Shown here: positions 46,572-60,492 of the stretch, piece after piece
Layout of the letters: each line of letters starts with the position of its first letter
How positions within the stretch are numbered: position 1 is the stretch's first letter
Assembly (NCBI GenBank): GCA_903813345.2
Contig: CAIIXF020000007.1
Location: 17,280,714 to 17,344,713, forward strand
Direction of reading: 5' to 3'
DNA from: Owenia fusiformis
Lineage: Eukaryota; Annelida; Polychaeta; Sabellida; Oweniidae
Length of the DNA: 64,000 nt
Program-made: the position numbers and the translations under genes
The notes under the pieces: model-generated
The model's input: the letters and a program-made list of their open reading frames with translations, nothing else
Told to the model about the DNA's origin: nothing
The model's database searches: none

Positions 46572-46768
46572 TTGACGACAACGCGAGCGTAGCGGGCGCG
46601 AAAAATTTGAGGTGTTCAAAGTTTGGCAAAGGTGCTCAAACTTTGGCCAAAGGTGTTTAAAAGTTGGCCAAAGGTGTTCAAAATTTGGACAAAAGTGTTC
46701 AGATTTGGACTTAGGTGTCCAACATTTTGAAGTCACTCATATTAGGTGGTCCCAAGTTGACAGCCCTG
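46258..46768. mobile_element. 511-bp element with CAGG ends and a poly-C core
   Basis: Left end CAGGCCTGTCAACT and right end reverse complement CAGGGCTGTCAACT, flanked by CAACTG at 46252-46257 and 46769-46774. Contains a run of about 33 C (near 46538-46570) and short 'aaaggtgttcaaa.tttggc' repeats. Confidence 0.7.
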
Positions 46769-47249
46769 CAACTGGTCATGTCGTAATCATAAAATTTGAA
46801 ATCATATATCCGCCATTTTTCCACATCACAATTTGAATTGCGAGTTTTGGTCTTATCATGGGCTTTCAGTTGAAAGCCCATGGTCTTATTACCTCACCAA
46901 AAATTCCAAAACACACATAAAGTGTATTAGTTCACATCTTCTGGATCGCTAACTTAGAATTAACATCCAGTTACTAATGTCAGACGTTAACGACATTTCG
47001 TCCAGTTTTCGAACATCGCCATTTTTCTTGGAGCCATTTGGTTTTAATTTTAGACGAAATCCTGATGAAATCATGTCATATCTTATCAAGGAGCCGAGCT
47101 GGGTCCGGTTTGATTAATGATTTATTTATCTGGCGATTTTTAAAATATTCAATAAATTTATGACACCACGGCCAGCTTTTTTCAAATAGAGTTCACAGTA
47201 TTCCAGATGAAATCCCCTCTAGCCAAGTATTGGCTAGAGACTCGAGTAA
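46769..47249. repeat. Dispersed repeat, copy 2 (with 46190-46257)
   Basis: Matches 3510-4036 and 1633-1705. The two parts are split by the 511-bp element. It lies about 530 bp upstream of the WDR12 start codon. Confidence 0.6.
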
Positions 47250-47778
47250 GGGTACAACCATCTACTGCAAACTTTCCCGTTCCAGGACTAGTCCTGGAAC
47301 GGGATAACTGCAAACAACCTGGCATGAATCTGTGATGATTTATACCTTATACCTTTGCACAAATCTAAATTATTGTTATGTCATAGCTATAGAAAAAACA
47401 AATGACAAGACAAGAATGATGAATCATCATTAGAGTTTCTGCATTTCTTAGACTTTTTAGTTTTTTGAAATTTTTACTTCAACTTTAGCTTTGATTTTTG
47501 AGTCGAAATGGAAAGCGATCTTTCTTTTCTTGGACCCAAAAAATGAACGACCGTTTCTCTGATACATTCATAAACTTATTAACACCAAACAAATTATTGC
47601 TCCGAGCAAAATGCTAATAAAAAGAGAACCACCTACCCATACCGGAAATCTCTTCTATTCCTAGTTTTATATTGAGACGAAAGAGATTTATTTTCAGGAT
47701 TTCGTTTGCCGTAATAACGTTTTAAGTTTGACATCAATAAAGAGAACAGTTATCAGAATTTTGCTACAGCGAGTTAAA

Positions 47779-50700
47779 ATGGAAACTTCTAGCTCTCACG
47801 TGCAAGTGAAATTCTTCACAAAACAAGATCAGTAAGTACTGCTAGAACCTTTTGACATTTTCTACAGTTGCCTGAAAGTAATGCCTGTCTTTTAAGATTT
47901 TATTTTTCAACCTTTTATGTCTTTCATAAGATCTATACTCTAAAAAGTATGCTGTTCGACAATCAAAAAATCCTTTTCTGAAAAAGTTCATGTATTCCTT
48001 CGTAAATCATTTAGCCTACTTACATTCGATGAATCACGGAGTTTTATGGCCATGTGTTTTTATCCATTCCATAGCTAGGAACAGAAATACTCGAAAATCG
48101 ATACGAACTTCGAAGGACAGGTCAGTCATTTTCTGCAGAAAAATTCTCATTGCCCTGTGTTTGACTTCAGAAAAATGACATTTATCTTGACTTCGTTCAG
48201 TACAACGACCAATTAAAGAACCAAATAGTATAAATTTATCAATCACGGGAACTGTAGGGATCACATAACAAATCACGTATCTGTAAAAAAATATTTATGC
48301 CGGCCTGCTGAAAGATGGCAGCGTTTGATATATACATACCTTGTTCCCTACGTTTCGACGAGTCCATTTGTCGATGACATCATTTTCTTAGAAATGCAAG
48401 GGAGAAATGAGTTGCGTGATATGAGAGGGGATTTCTATTCAATTTCCTGTGATTAAGGTAACTTATAACTTAATCAAAAAATCCAAGATGGCCGAAACCA
48501 GGAAGCACATGGCATTTGAGTATAATCTGACCATCAAAATTAACTGTCTTTTGGTTGGATTTTCTCTCAATCTTTTAGTTCCACTTATCATTTATATAAC
48601 CAGGCTCACTGTGGTAATGCAAATAGAAACAATAAACATTTTGGAATGGGAATTTGAGTCCTCTGAAAATGTGACAGAAAAATTGACAAAAAGAGTAGCA
48701 CGACTTGTTTCTGAATTTGAGAAGTGTACTTTTTTCCTTATTTTGATCCCAATTTTTTTATCGGGTAATTTTTCAAATTTCCGTTGCTCCTTCGTTTTTG
48801 ATATATGTTTGAAGTATATTTTCTGAAATGTTCAGATATTTTGAATCAGCGGTTTTTCACGGGCTACACCTAGAAAAAAATCTTCTCAAATTCTTTAAAC
48901 GGCATTTTTTTTCTCAAACTAAAGTTTTTTGTTGTTCTTTGATGTCTTTGTAATGATTACAGTGCACAAGCATATGTGAAATAATAAAAACGACTTCTCA
49001 GGAAGAGTTTGAAAATTTCAAGATTGTGAAATTTTCAATTTTTTCTGAAAATCGATTAAGTTAACAGTCACCTTAAGGTGCTATGGAAGTTAACAGGAAA
49101 TGACAAAACAGGAAGTGACAATTTTTTTTGCATTTTTAGATATTTTTTGAATAAAGATAACAGAGTTCTGGTTTGACCTCCAGTCAATTTAACTATTTCC
49201 ACATATCATTTACATGACCAGGATCACAATGTGCATGGTCAGAATGACCCTAAACATGACGAAATAACCTTTTTAGCCCTTTGAAAGTGTGACTGAAAAA
49301 AAGCTAAAAGTAGGAGCGTAGGGATAGTCACTGAACAGAATCTTTTGAATTTTTCAGAAAATGTGCCCAATATAATGCTCTAACTAGTACAATCTTTGAA
49401 ATTTTAGAAAATTGTCTTAAACAAAAATGGCGTCATAAAAAAGAAAATAGATCGCTTTTCAAATCAGTTTTTTCATTTTTTTTCTTTTTCTATGAATGAT
49501 ATCAAATTTTCAAAGATTGTATCATTTAAAGCAATATATTGGGCACATTTTCTGAAAAATTCAAAAGATTCTGTTCAGTGACCTTCCCTACGCTCCTACT
49601 TTTAGCTTTTTTTCAGTCACACTTTCAAAGGGCTAAAAAGGTTATTTCATCATGTTTAGAGTCATTCTGACCATGCACATTGTGATCCTGGTCATGTAAA
49701 TGATATGTGGAAATAGTTAAATTGACTGGAAGTCAAACCAGAACTCTGTTATCTTTATTCAAAAAATATCTAAAAATACAAAAAAATTGTCACTTCCTGT
49801 TTTGTCATTTCCTGTTAACTTCCATAGCACCTTAACTGACAAAAGGAAGGTGGCGCTAGTTAAGGTAACTTATAACTTAATCAAAAAATCCAAGATGGCC
49901 GAAACCAGGAAGCACATGGCATTTGAGTATAATCTGACCATCAAAATTAACTGTCTTTTGGTTGGATTTTCTCTCAATTTTTTAGTTCCACTTATCATTT
50001 ATATAACCAGGCTCACTGTGGTAATGCAAATAGAAACAGTAAACATTTTGGAATGGGAATTTGAGTCCTCTGAAAATGTGACAGAAAAATTGACAAAAAG
50101 AGTAGCACGGCAAAGGTCCCTGAACATTTTTTTTTCTAATTTCTCTGAAACATCCCTTTAATATAGCCCAAAATGGAAGGAGCTTTAGAATTTTGAAATC
50201 TCTCATACAAATTAAAAAAAAATAGAAAAAAACAATTTGAGAAGTGTACTTTTTCCTTATTTTGATCCCAATTTTTTTATCGGGTAATTTTCAAATTTCC
50301 GTTGCTCCTTCGTTTTTGATATATGTTTGAAGTATATTTTCTGAAATGTTCAGATATTTTGAATCAGCGATTTTTCACTGGCTACTCCTAGAAAAATATC
50401 TTCTCAAATTCTTTAAACGGCATTTTTTTTCTCAAACTAAAGTTTTTTGTTGTTCTTTGATGTCTTTGTAATGATTACAGTGCACAAGCATATGTGAAAT
50501 AATAAAAACGGCTTCTCAGGAAGAGTTTGAAAATTTCAAGATTGTGAAATTTTCAATTTTTTCTGAAAATCGATTAAGTTAACAGTCACCTTAAGGTGCT
50601 ATGGAAGTTAACAGGAAATGACAAAACAGGAAGTGACAATTTTTTTTGCATTTTTAGATATTTTTTGAATAAAGATAACAGAGTTCTGGTTTGACCTCCA

Positions 50701-53700
50701 GTCAATTTAACTATTTCCACATATCATTTACATGACCAGGATCACAATGTGCATGGTCAGAATGACCCTAAACATGACGAAATAACCTTTTTAGCCCTTT
50801 GAAAGTGTGACTGAAAAAAAGCTAAAAGTAGGAGCGTAGGGATAGTCACTGAACAGAATCTTTTGAATTTTTCAGAAAATGTGCCCAATATAATGCTCTA
50901 ACTAGTACAATCTTTGAAATTTTAGAAAATTGTCTTAAACAAAAATGGCGGTCATAAAAAGGAAAATAGATCGCTTTTCAAATCAGTTTTTTCATTTTTT
51001 TTCTTTTTCTATGAATGATATCAAATTTTCAAAGATTGTATCATTTAAAGCAATATATTGGGCACATTTTCTGAAAAATTCAAAAGATTCTGTTCAGTGA
51101 CCTTCCCTACGCTCCTACTTTTAGCTTTTTTTCAGTCACACTTTCAAAGGGCTAAAAAGGTTATTTCATCATGTTTAGATCTTAATCAAAAAATCCAAGA
51201 TGGCCGAAACCAGGAAGCACATGGCATTTGAGTATAATCTGACCATCAAAATTAACTGTCTTTTGGTTGGATTTTCTCTCAATTTTTTAGTTCCACTTAT
51301 CATTTATATAACCAGGCTCACTGTGGTAATGCAAATAGAAACAGTAAACATTTTGGAATGGGAATTTGAGTCCTCTGAAAATGTGACAGAAAAATTGACA
51401 AAAAGAGTAGCACGGCAAAGGTCCCTGAACATTTTTTTTTCTAATTTCTCTGAAACATCCCTTTAATATAGCCCAAAATGGAAGGAGCTTTAGAATTTTG
51501 AAATCTCTCATACAAATTAAAAAAAAATAGAAAAAAACAATTTGAGAAGTGTACTTTTTCCTTATTTTGATCCCAATTTTTTTATCGGGTAATTTTCAAA
51601 TTTCCGTTGCTCCTTCGTTTTTGATATATGTTTGAAGTATATTTTCTGAAATGTTCAGATATTTTGAATCAGCGGTTTTTCACGGGCTACTCCTAGAAAA
51701 ATATCTTCTCAAATTCTTTAAACGGCACTTTTTTTCTCAAACTAAAGTTTTTTGTTGTTCTTTGATGTCTTTGTAATGATTACAGTGCACAAGCATATGT
51801 GAAATAATAAAAACGGCTTCTCAGGAAGAGTTTGAAAATTTCAAGATTGTGAAATTTTCAATTTTTTCTGAAAATCGATTAAGTTAACAGTCACCTTAAG
51901 GTGCTATGGAAGTTAACAGGAAATGACAAAACAGGAAGTGACAATTTTTTTTGCATTTTTAGATATTTTTTGAATAAAGATAACAGAGTTCTGGTTTGAC
52001 CTCCAGTCAATTTAACTATTTCCACATATCATTTACATGACCAGGATCACAATGTGCATGGTCAGAATGACCCTAAACATGATGAAATAACCTTTTTAGC
52101 CCTTTGAAAGTGTGACTGAAAAAAAGCTAAAAGTAGGAGCGTAGGGATAGTCACTGAACAGAATCTTTTGAATTTTTCAGAAAATGTGCCCAATATAATG
52201 CTCTAACTAGTACAATCTTTGAAATTTTAGAAAATTGTCTCAAACAAAAATGGCGGTCATAAAAAGGAAAATAGATCGCTTTTCAAATCAGTTTTTTCAT
52301 TTTTTTTTCTTTTTCTATGAATGATATCAAATTTTCAAAGATTGTATCATTTAAAGCAATATATTGGGCACATTTTCTGAAAAATTCAAAAGATTCTGTT
52401 CAGTGACCTTCCCTACGCTCCTACTTTTAGCTTTTTTTCAGTCACACTTTCAAAGGGCTAAAAAGGTTATTTCATCATGTTTAGATCTTAATTAAAAAAT
52501 CCAAGATGGCCGAAACCAGGAAGCACACGGCATTTGAGTATACTCTGACCATCAAAATTAACTGTCTTTTGGTTGGATTTTCTCTCAATTTTTTAGTTCC
52601 ACTTATCATTTATATAACCAGGCTCACTGTGGTAATGCAAATAGAAACAGTAAACATTTTGGAATGGGAATTTGAGTCCTCTGAAAATGTGACAGAAAAA
52701 TTGACAAAAAGAGTAGCACGGCAAAGGTCCCTGAACATTTTTTTTTCTAATTTCTCTGAAACATCCCTTTAATATAGCCCAAAATGGAAGGAGCTTTAGA
52801 ATTTTGAAATCTCTCATACAAATTAAAAAAAAATAGAAAAAAACAATTTGAGAAGTGTACTTTTTTCCTTATTTTGATCCCAATTTTTTTATCGGGTAAT
52901 TTTCAAATTTCCGTTGCTCCTTCGTTTTTGATATATGTTTGAAGTATATTTTCTGAAATGTTCAGATATTTTGAATCAGCAGTTTTTCACGGGCTACTCC
53001 TAGAAAAAAATCTTCTCAAATTCTTTAAACGGCACTTATTTTCTCAAACTAAAGTTTTTTGTTGTTCTTTGATGTCTTTGTAATGATTACAGTGCACAAG
53101 CATATGTGAAATAATAAAAACGGCTTCTCAGGAAGAGTTTGAAAATTTCAAGATTGTGAAATTTTCAATTTTTTCTGAAAATCGATTAAGTTAACAGTCA
53201 CCTTAAGGGATCGGCCAAATTATATATGGAGGGAAACTTAAGAATAAGGCCAAATGAGAGAATAAATAGATTTTTTGATTGTTGAACCCCAAGGTGTTTA
53301 GAGTACAATCAGATTCCTAGGCTAAAAAAATTATAAATTATTTCTAGCCTAAAGAAAAAGTCGATAGGCCTATTCAATTTATCACTTTGATTTCCTAAAA
53401 TAACAAAATGGTGTGCTATATATTAGCCACCTATTAACTTACCAATATGTTCCACGACCTCACGCAACCTAGGTTACCTAGTGAAATCAGTCAAACATGA
53501 CAAGTGAAGGCAGTATCACTATGGCCTAAGGGAAGAGAAATACAATCGAAAAAATATTCCATTTGTATGTCATCGAAATCATCATGCCTCATTATTACAT
53601 GAGTTTCGATATCCATTGGCCGAAAGGTAGACCGCTGTTTAGTCTCTATGTCTATGTCAATAATATGCAAAAGGCTAATAAGCCCATATAAGGTACAGCT

Positions 53701-56700
53701 GGAAAATAACATTTTGGGAAAAAATTGCTATACCTGCACATGTTATTTTCTGGTACAAACTTCAGTATAAAGGCATGTGTGTATTTCCTTCCTTCTTTCA
53801 GGATATTATCATTAATTGTCTACTTTTAGTAAACCTGGAAACAGGTCAATAGTAGCTCCTGTTTGTCTGGAAACTTCAAAAGAAAATTTATGGAAAAAAA
53901 GAAAGCATGAAATATCAGAATTTCCTGGAGTTCCCATTGAACTCTTACCAGATTTACTGGGACGACTGTTGGGCTACCGCGTTGACATTGCTCCTCTTTA
54001 CCAGTAACGCAGGATTGTTGCTGTGCACTGGGAACCATTTCATTAAAACATGGATGTGCAATGAGTTGAGTGCCCTGGGTAATAGATCTATAATAAAAAC
54101 ATACCTATTTGCTGTTATTGACATAGGCATGTATGATGATTTAAAACTACTTAGACTGTCACAGTCTAAGATGTTACCTGGTAGAGTGTTCCATTTAGCT
54201 ATTGTTCTGGGAAAATAGCTTGTATGCATCCATTCTAGTTGATGGTTGAATATACTTAGAAGGATGATAAATCCTAGTGTTGGTATTGATCTGTTGGCGA
54301 AAGTATGGAGGCAGGTTGATGGCTGCTAGGTTCTGCTTTCCTTTGTAAAAAAAGAAAACTCTATGTACACTCCTTCAGTGACTCCCACTTTAGTTCTTGA
54401 AGAGCTTTGGTGATGCAGCCTGGTTCCCTTGAGTGACATTTGGTTACAAATCTAGCTGCTCTTCTCTTTACCTGTTCTAACATATCAATGTCTTTTTGTC
54501 GGTAAGGATCCCATGCCGAACTGGCATACGCTAAATTAGGCCGGACTAGTGACTTATAGGCCTGGGCCTTCACTTTTTCAGGGCATTGATGGAGGTTGCT
54601 CCTGAGCAATCCAAGCACTTTATTGGCTTTGGATACAATAGTTTGAATGTGTGTAGTCCAGCGTCAGTTATTTGTGATTTAAAAAAAATTCTCGATAAAA
54701 ATTTGTGATTCTGTTCCAAAATATGCCTCTGTTAGCTTTTATGATAAGTTATATTGCCATAATTTTGTGTAAAATGAAAGAGTTACATTTTTATTTCGAA
54801 TTTAGCGATGTATGTCATAAATAGTTCCCACGTGGGCAAGTTTATTACGCACACATCATGCCCCGGGGTTTACTCTGAATAATTTGAGTAGGTATGTGCA
54901 GCATAGCCAATTTTGGCTTTGGGCATAAACCATGCAGACCATGATGGACTCCAGACAGGAATTAAAGATGGACACCTTATATTTTGAGAGGAAATTGACA
55001 TGGAAAAATGCTCAAAAAGGGGGTCTTTGGTGTGGCCCATAGGTATTAATAAGAGGTATATTATAGTGAAACCCCCGGGACCTCATGTTGATTTAAATTG
55101 GGAGAAAATGTGACCTACTTTTGAAAATAATAATTTTCATGTATCGTACGTAATAATCACTAGATTGTTTATTGAATTTATATTTCTTATATAATAGATA
55201 CCTTTTGTTACAAATATATTCAAGCAAGTGCTTAAGAAGTGACTATTTAGGCCCCGGGAACATAAAAATCGGCAGTAATGCACAATTGTTCTGAACGAAC
55301 TGTGGATGATTTCGACGAAGTAGAAATATTTTTTCGATTCAATTCTGCTTCCAGCGCATACTGCATTATGTTTGACTGATTTCACTAGGTAACATAGGTT
55401 GCATGAGGTCGTGAAACATATTGGTAAATTGATAAGTGGTTAATAGCATACCAATTTGTTATTTTAGGAAGTCAAAGTGATAAATTGAATATTGGCTTTC
55501 AATTCTAGTTGAAAGCCTATGGAGGTACTTAACAGGTAATGACAAAACAGGATGTGTCAAAACCATGCTGGATTTCAAACATTATTTGAACCAAGATAAC
55601 AGAGTTCTGTTTTGATCTCCAGTCAGTTTAATTAGTTCCACATGTCATTTATATGACAAGAATCACAATGTACATGCCATTGGTCAAAATGACCCTACAC
55701 ATGATGAAATAACTTTTTCAGCCCTCTTAAAATGTGACTGAAAAATAGCTAATAGTAGGCACATAGGAAAGGTCACTGAACAGAATCTTTTGAATTTTTC
55801 AGAAAATGTCCCTAATATATTGCTCTAAATGATACAATCTTTGATATGTGCCATATAGATACTCAACTGTATGTGCCAAATGTGAAAATTATCTGTCACA
55901 TTCTCAACAACATGTGTCACTTGTGTTTGCAGATATGCAGTGCCAGACACCCCCTACTCAGTGCCAGCCAGTGTAGCAACAGCTGACCTCAGTACACTTA
56001 TAAATGGAATCCTACGTAGTAGTAAAAGTACAGGTATGTAATACTTTTTATGTATGTAAGAAGAGAGTTGCAGTGATGGGCAGGTATATATTAGAGATAA
56101 CAGTCAGAGTATATACAGGATACTCATGAAGAAGACATCTTCTAATAAAATAGGTGTGGTCTTTTCCCAACAAGCAAAGCATGTTAATGGATTATAGTGA
56201 AGCTTTCTGTCTGCCCATTCCTCAGTCTATGGGAGAGAATGTTTAGTGCAAAATTGTACAGTGGTGAATGGTTAAATCTAGATCTTTTTAAATGGCTACT
56301 GCTTTGAAAGTGACAGGGATATTTTACAGAAATTTACATAATTCAGTTACATAATACATCACTGATTTTCTCGCAGGAGATGAGGATGAGGAACAAAAGA
56401 TCCAGTTTGACTTCCTCATCGAGGGGGAGTTCCTACGTCAATCACTGGAGGCTTTCATGGACCAGAAGGCAATCTCAACAGTAAGTGCCATCATTTCACA
56501 GAACTTACATGTCCAATGATTTTAAAGGCAAATTGCAATTACTGGGCATTCAAAGAAAAGTTGATAAACGAAAATGAAAAAATAAGCCACCATAGTTGCG
56601 CCGAGCTGATATTTGTGTAGTATTTTATTTTACTGTCAATGATTTGTCATTTTCATAAAATCTGTAAGAGATTCCTGAGTTCATTTTTATCATTAATTTT

Positions 56701-59700
56701 TTTTATTTCTTAATATCATAAGGGAAGCGTTGGAATCCATTCTCCATAGATATATGCAGAACATACCTCCCAACCATTTGTAAGCAAACAATTTTAGTCA
56801 CAACATAGATATATGCAGAACACACTTCCCAACCATTTGCAAGCAAACAATTTTAGTAACAAGAAGAATGGAGATTTCATGATTCAAATTTAGAATTGGC
56901 AGTATGTATTAATCTTTGTGACTTATATATTCAGTAAAATTCTGACATTGAAGCTTGTTCAATACCTTGTAGGAGACAGTGGTGGAGCTTGAGTACCTAG
57001 AGAGACACCCTGCCCCTAAACCAGAAGACTCTTTACTGCATGATGACTGGGTCAGCTGTCTTCATGGCTGTGGTCAGACGTAAGATTTTAACAAAATATG
57101 GATTAGTATTTTATGAAAGGAAGATCGTAGCTCGCAATGAAAATTTCAATTCAGAAGTGCAGTATGAAATGTATTTGGAACACAGAGCAACCATTTGGGT
57201 TTATGAAGTGAAGTTCTATTTCAAATATGATTGGCTCGTATGGACATGACACGCCAGATATACATTAACTTAAGGTAGTTGAACACAATGAAGGTTAAGG
57301 AGGTTTTACACAATGCATTACTCTTCATTCCCCACATGATTCAGAATAGTTTGGTCGAAACTTGTTCTTCTCGTGATAATTGTGCCTCAAAATATTTTCT
57401 GCAATATTAAAAGAAATGAATTTCAAAAAATGGCATAAAGATCTAAAAATTTGTTACGAAGGTGCTCTTCTTGTTCCCCCTATAATACAGTGCGTATCAA
57501 AAAAACGTAACAGATTGTTATCTCGGAAAAGCACAAAACCAATGATAACAGCATTGATTTCATTCAATGCACCATAAAGCCACGTGTCTCCTCTTTACAA
57601 TGATATATCATTCATTGATATTTGGTCATGGTTGGGCGAGTAATCATTCCATTTACAAAGTGGGCCAAAATTAGCTTTGGACCAAGTTATAAACATCGCA
57701 AAAGTCAGTGTACGGAGCCCGATGCAATATTGGAAGAAAACATAAAACCAATGCTGACTGCATCCTTTTCATTCAATGTACCAAAAAGCCAAATTACTCC
57801 TCTTCGCAATGGCATATCATTCATTAACAGGGAGTCAGGACTGGCCGAAAAATCATTAATTTTGCAAAGTGGGGCAAAATTCAGCTCGGACCCAAGTTTT
57901 AAACATTGCAAAAGTCAGTACAAGGGGCATAGGGGCTATTGGAAGAAGGTGTGACAGGTGTGGCATAGACAATAAAGTGTTCATACTCATACTCTTGCAA
58001 GAATACATCCTATACCCCTCCAAATTCCCACCAGTTCCTTGCACATAAAGATGCGCTCATCTGTCCATATCATGCATGGTTCATCCCTGAGTCATCTGTG
58101 GATAAAGCAGAGAAAAGCAGCCCGTGGGCAATTCTTTCTCGAGGTTTTGCAATATCTGGTGGAGGAATTGTGAGCACAGATGCTCATGAGATAGCTCCAA
58201 AAGAAAAAGTCACAACAATTCAAGTCAGGGGAACTTCCATTGGCACTTAGCCCTTGTACTGATTTTTGCAATATCTATAAAATGGAGCAGAGCCGATTTT
58301 GACCCACTGTGCAAATGGAAGGATTTCTCACCCAACCATTACCACATGTGAATGAATGACATATCATTGCAAAGAGGAGAGACATGGCTTTATGGTACAT
58401 TGAATTAAATTGATGTAGTCATCACTAGTTTTGTGATTTTACGAGATAACTACTTGTTGCGTTTTTTTTATACGCCCTGTATATAGAGTACTGTACTTGG
58501 TACAGTTTCTGCAATCGACTTGAGTATTTCCATTTTGCACATAGATTCACAGATTGTGGATTCCGCAGCCTCTACTATTGCGAGAAAAGAGCTAAAGAGA
58601 CTCTGATAAATGAGAAATCTATTACAGTGTTTTTATTGGAATCATTCTAGGATACTGAGTGGTTGCTATGACAATACAATCAAGATCTGGAACACAAAGG
58701 GAGAAAACCTGCTAACCATACCTGGTCACTCTGCCCCTGTGAAATGTGTAGCATGGTTTGATAGGTTTGGTAAGTTTTAAATGTAATATGTATCATGGGC
58801 TTTCAACTGATAAAATAAATAATAAATATTTGATACATTCATGTATGGTAAAAACTTGGACAAATCTTTATTTCGATTTTTAGATAGATTAACTGATACT
58901 TATTGATAAAGCAAAAACTAATAAATGTAATTTTCGAGCAAGAACTTCGGTTGTACAAGGATGAAGAGGATCTTTGTGAACCTTCATACCCAAAGCCTTT
59001 AAATGTGACAGACAGATACATGTATGAGTATAGGCCCATTGTAGTTTGCCATTGTTAAACATGATCGAAATAAATTGGAGAATATTTATTTCAGTTCTTT
59101 ATTGCTTTTGTATTTTCCAGAAGAGGATTCCTTAGTTTCATTTGTAAGTGGGTCACATGACCAGACTCTGTTGCTATGGCAATGGGACCGTAACAACAAC
59201 TCTGTTGAGTGTGTGCACACATGTAGAGGGCATGCTGGCAGCGTGGATTGTGTCGCTATTGATGAGACAAAGACCAGAGTAAGTTGCTTGACCAGCTGTA
59301 GTTATTAAGACTATTTAATTAAACTAATCATTTTATCCAGATGGTTCGCTGTTCTAAAGCTCATTTGGGATCCTAAAACTTGTCGCAAAAAGCAATGTTA
59401 AAATATCATTCTTCAATTGTTTGATTGAGTAGTTTATCATTGTTATGACTTAAACTATATACGCTTTAAATGGGCTTCGTAGCCTTTTGCAGATTATTAG
59501 ATGTAGATTCAATTGAATAGTGTATCATATGTGAGCAATACTTGAAGTAGATGCATTTAAAAGACCGCTTTAATATAAGATGTACATGTACACTTTCTTT
59601 TGAACCACCCTATGTTTGCTGCTTATGAAATAATAAACTTATAACTTTCAGCTGTGCAGTGGGTCATGGGACAGAATGCTGAAGATCTGGTCAGCAAGTA

Positions 59701-60387
59701 TGTGTATTATAACAGTCTTGGTAATTGTGGGGGTGCATTTTGAATGTGCTATTTAATTAGATCTTGATTGTGTAGGTCTGAATTTTTGATTGTGCTAGAA
59801 TGTGTTGATTGTGAAGAAATTAGGCGATTGCGCCCTTAAATGTTCATTGTGCTGGTGTGCATTGATTGTGTTTGAATGTGTTTATTGTGGTGATTAAAAG
59901 TGTTGATGCGCCATTAGTTTTTGATTGTGCTGGGCATGTTTTGATTGTGCTAGGATATGTTGATTAATTGTGATGAAATGTGCTGACTGTGCCAATTTAT
60001 GTTGATGGTGCTGGTATTTATTGATTGTGCAAAAAGGTTGATTGTGCCAGTAGAATTTGATTGTGCTGGACATGAATTTACTTGTTAGAATGATTGTGTT
60101 GATTGTGAAGAAAGGTGTTGATTTCCATATATGTTGGTTGTGTTAGATTGTTTCAATGCTGATTGATATTGATAGAAAAAACAAAATATTAGATATAGCC
60201 TATTCAAATCGTCAAACAAGTATTTATTGTTATACTGATCTAAAATAGAATTTGATTTATGAATTATGTTTAACTTTTATAATTTCCTGAACTTATTGTT
60301 TCAGTCCCCAGTAATGAAGATGAAGTAGAAGTTGGGGAGAAACCAAGTAAAAAGAAAAAAACAGACACTTCTAAAATTCCAACACGG
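47779..60387 (+). CDS. WDR12: Ribosome biogenesis protein WDR12, exons 1-8 (partial, continues past the window)
   Basis: Exons 47779-47831, 55933-56033, 56377-56480, 56973-57079, 58651-58769, 59121-59278, 59652-59697, 60305-60387; all GT-AG with consistent phase. This gives 257 residues of the roughly 420 usual for the family. Residues 1-100 form the NLE domain ([35 protein letters not shown]). WD repeats 1-3 follow: HDDWVS with [23 protein letters not shown] with [13 protein letters not shown], and [13 protein letters not shown] with [14 protein letters not shown] basic linker KPSKKKKT then matches human WDR12 before its fourth repeat. WDR12 works with PES1 and BOP1 (PeBoW) in 60S subunit maturation in the nucleolus. 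Repeats 4-7 are not in the window. Confidence 0.93.
48457..53206. mobile_element. Tandem array of TTAA-flanked elements in WDR12 intron 1
   Basis: Element E1 (48457-49072) has ends GGTAACTTATAACTTAATC and, inverted, GGTGACTGTTAACTTAATC. Element E2 (49077-49831) has ends GGTGCTATGGAAGTTAACAG and its complement, with arms of about 335 bp. Each is bordered by TTAA, as in piggyBac-type insertions. The E1+E2 block recurs four times; a marker ATG sits at 48488, 49895, 51200 and 52506 (spacing 1407, 1305, 1306). Units 3 and 4 share a junction 'catgtttagatctta' where E2 is cut short. The units are nearly identical, so amplification is recent. No transposase. Confidence 0.8.
53365..55495. repeat. Inverted repeat enclosing a retrotransposon fragment
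   Basis: 'caatttatcactttgatttc' and 'cacgacctcacgcaacctag' at 53370-53480 are inverted at 55385-55490 ('gcatgaggtcgtgaaacata', 'aagtcaaagtgataaattg'). The interior contains the reverse-transcriptase remnant at 53954-54618. Confidence 0.65.
53954..54618 (-). pseudogene. Non-LTR retrotransposon reverse transcriptase, 3' fragment
   Basis: The minus strand reads [40 protein letters not shown], then [12 protein letters not shown]. After a frame change it reads [17 protein letters not shown]. These are the thumb and C-terminal motifs of jockey/CR1-like reverse transcriptases (family pattern RP.LEYAS.VWDP, RRAARFV, FFPRTI..WN.LP). The catalytic part is missing and the frame is broken, so it is inactive. 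Confidence 0.85.
55515..55845. repeat. Diverged single arm of element E2
   Basis: 'aacaggtaatgacaaaacagg' through 'gaatttttcagaaaatgt' follows the arm sequence of 49077-49410 with many substitutions, so it is an older copy. It ends about 90 bp upstream of WDR12 exon 2. Confidence 0.7.
57488..58479. mobile_element. 992-bp Tc1/mariner-like element in WDR12 intron 4
   Basis: Ends CAGTGCGTATCAAAAAAACG and reverse complement CAGGGCGTATAAAAAAAACG, flanked by TA on both sides. A roughly 200-bp internal duplication lies at 57536-57735 and 57746-57945. No intact transposase. Confidence 0.75.
59760..60150. repeat. Degenerate 'ttgattgtgctgg' repeat in WDR12 intron 7
   Basis: About 390 bp of short imperfect units 'gttgattgtgctag' on the plus strand. 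Confidence 0.65.
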
Positions 60388-60420
60388 GTAAGACAGCCAG
60401 TTATTTTATCAACCAAATTA

Positions 60421-60426
60421 TTTATT
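60421..60426 (-). promoter_or_regulatory. Candidate poly(A) signal of the secreted cysteine-rich protein gene
   Basis: AATAAA on the minus strand, 67 bp past the stop codon and only 34 bp from the 3' end of WDR12 exon 8 on the other strand. The two transcripts may overlap at their ends. Confidence 0.4.
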
Positions 60427-60492
60427 TTTTATCTCATATTTTTTAATACAAAGCACATAGTTGTCTGTTATAAATTGAGTTTTAATAGTTGT

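Noticed and set aside
46115-46660. 181-aa ORF with a proline run
   Set aside because: The prolines are translation of a poly-C tract inside a MITE. The frame crosses an element boundary.
48488-52772. Four copies of an 88-125 aa ORF ([12 protein letters not shown]...) with a hydrophobic segment
   Set aside because: Conservation comes from recent amplification of the 1.3-kb repeat. The frame overlaps sequence related to the E2 arm, and the ends differ by chance.
53907-54218. 103-aa plus-strand ORF
   Set aside because: Antisense of the reverse-transcriptase remnant.
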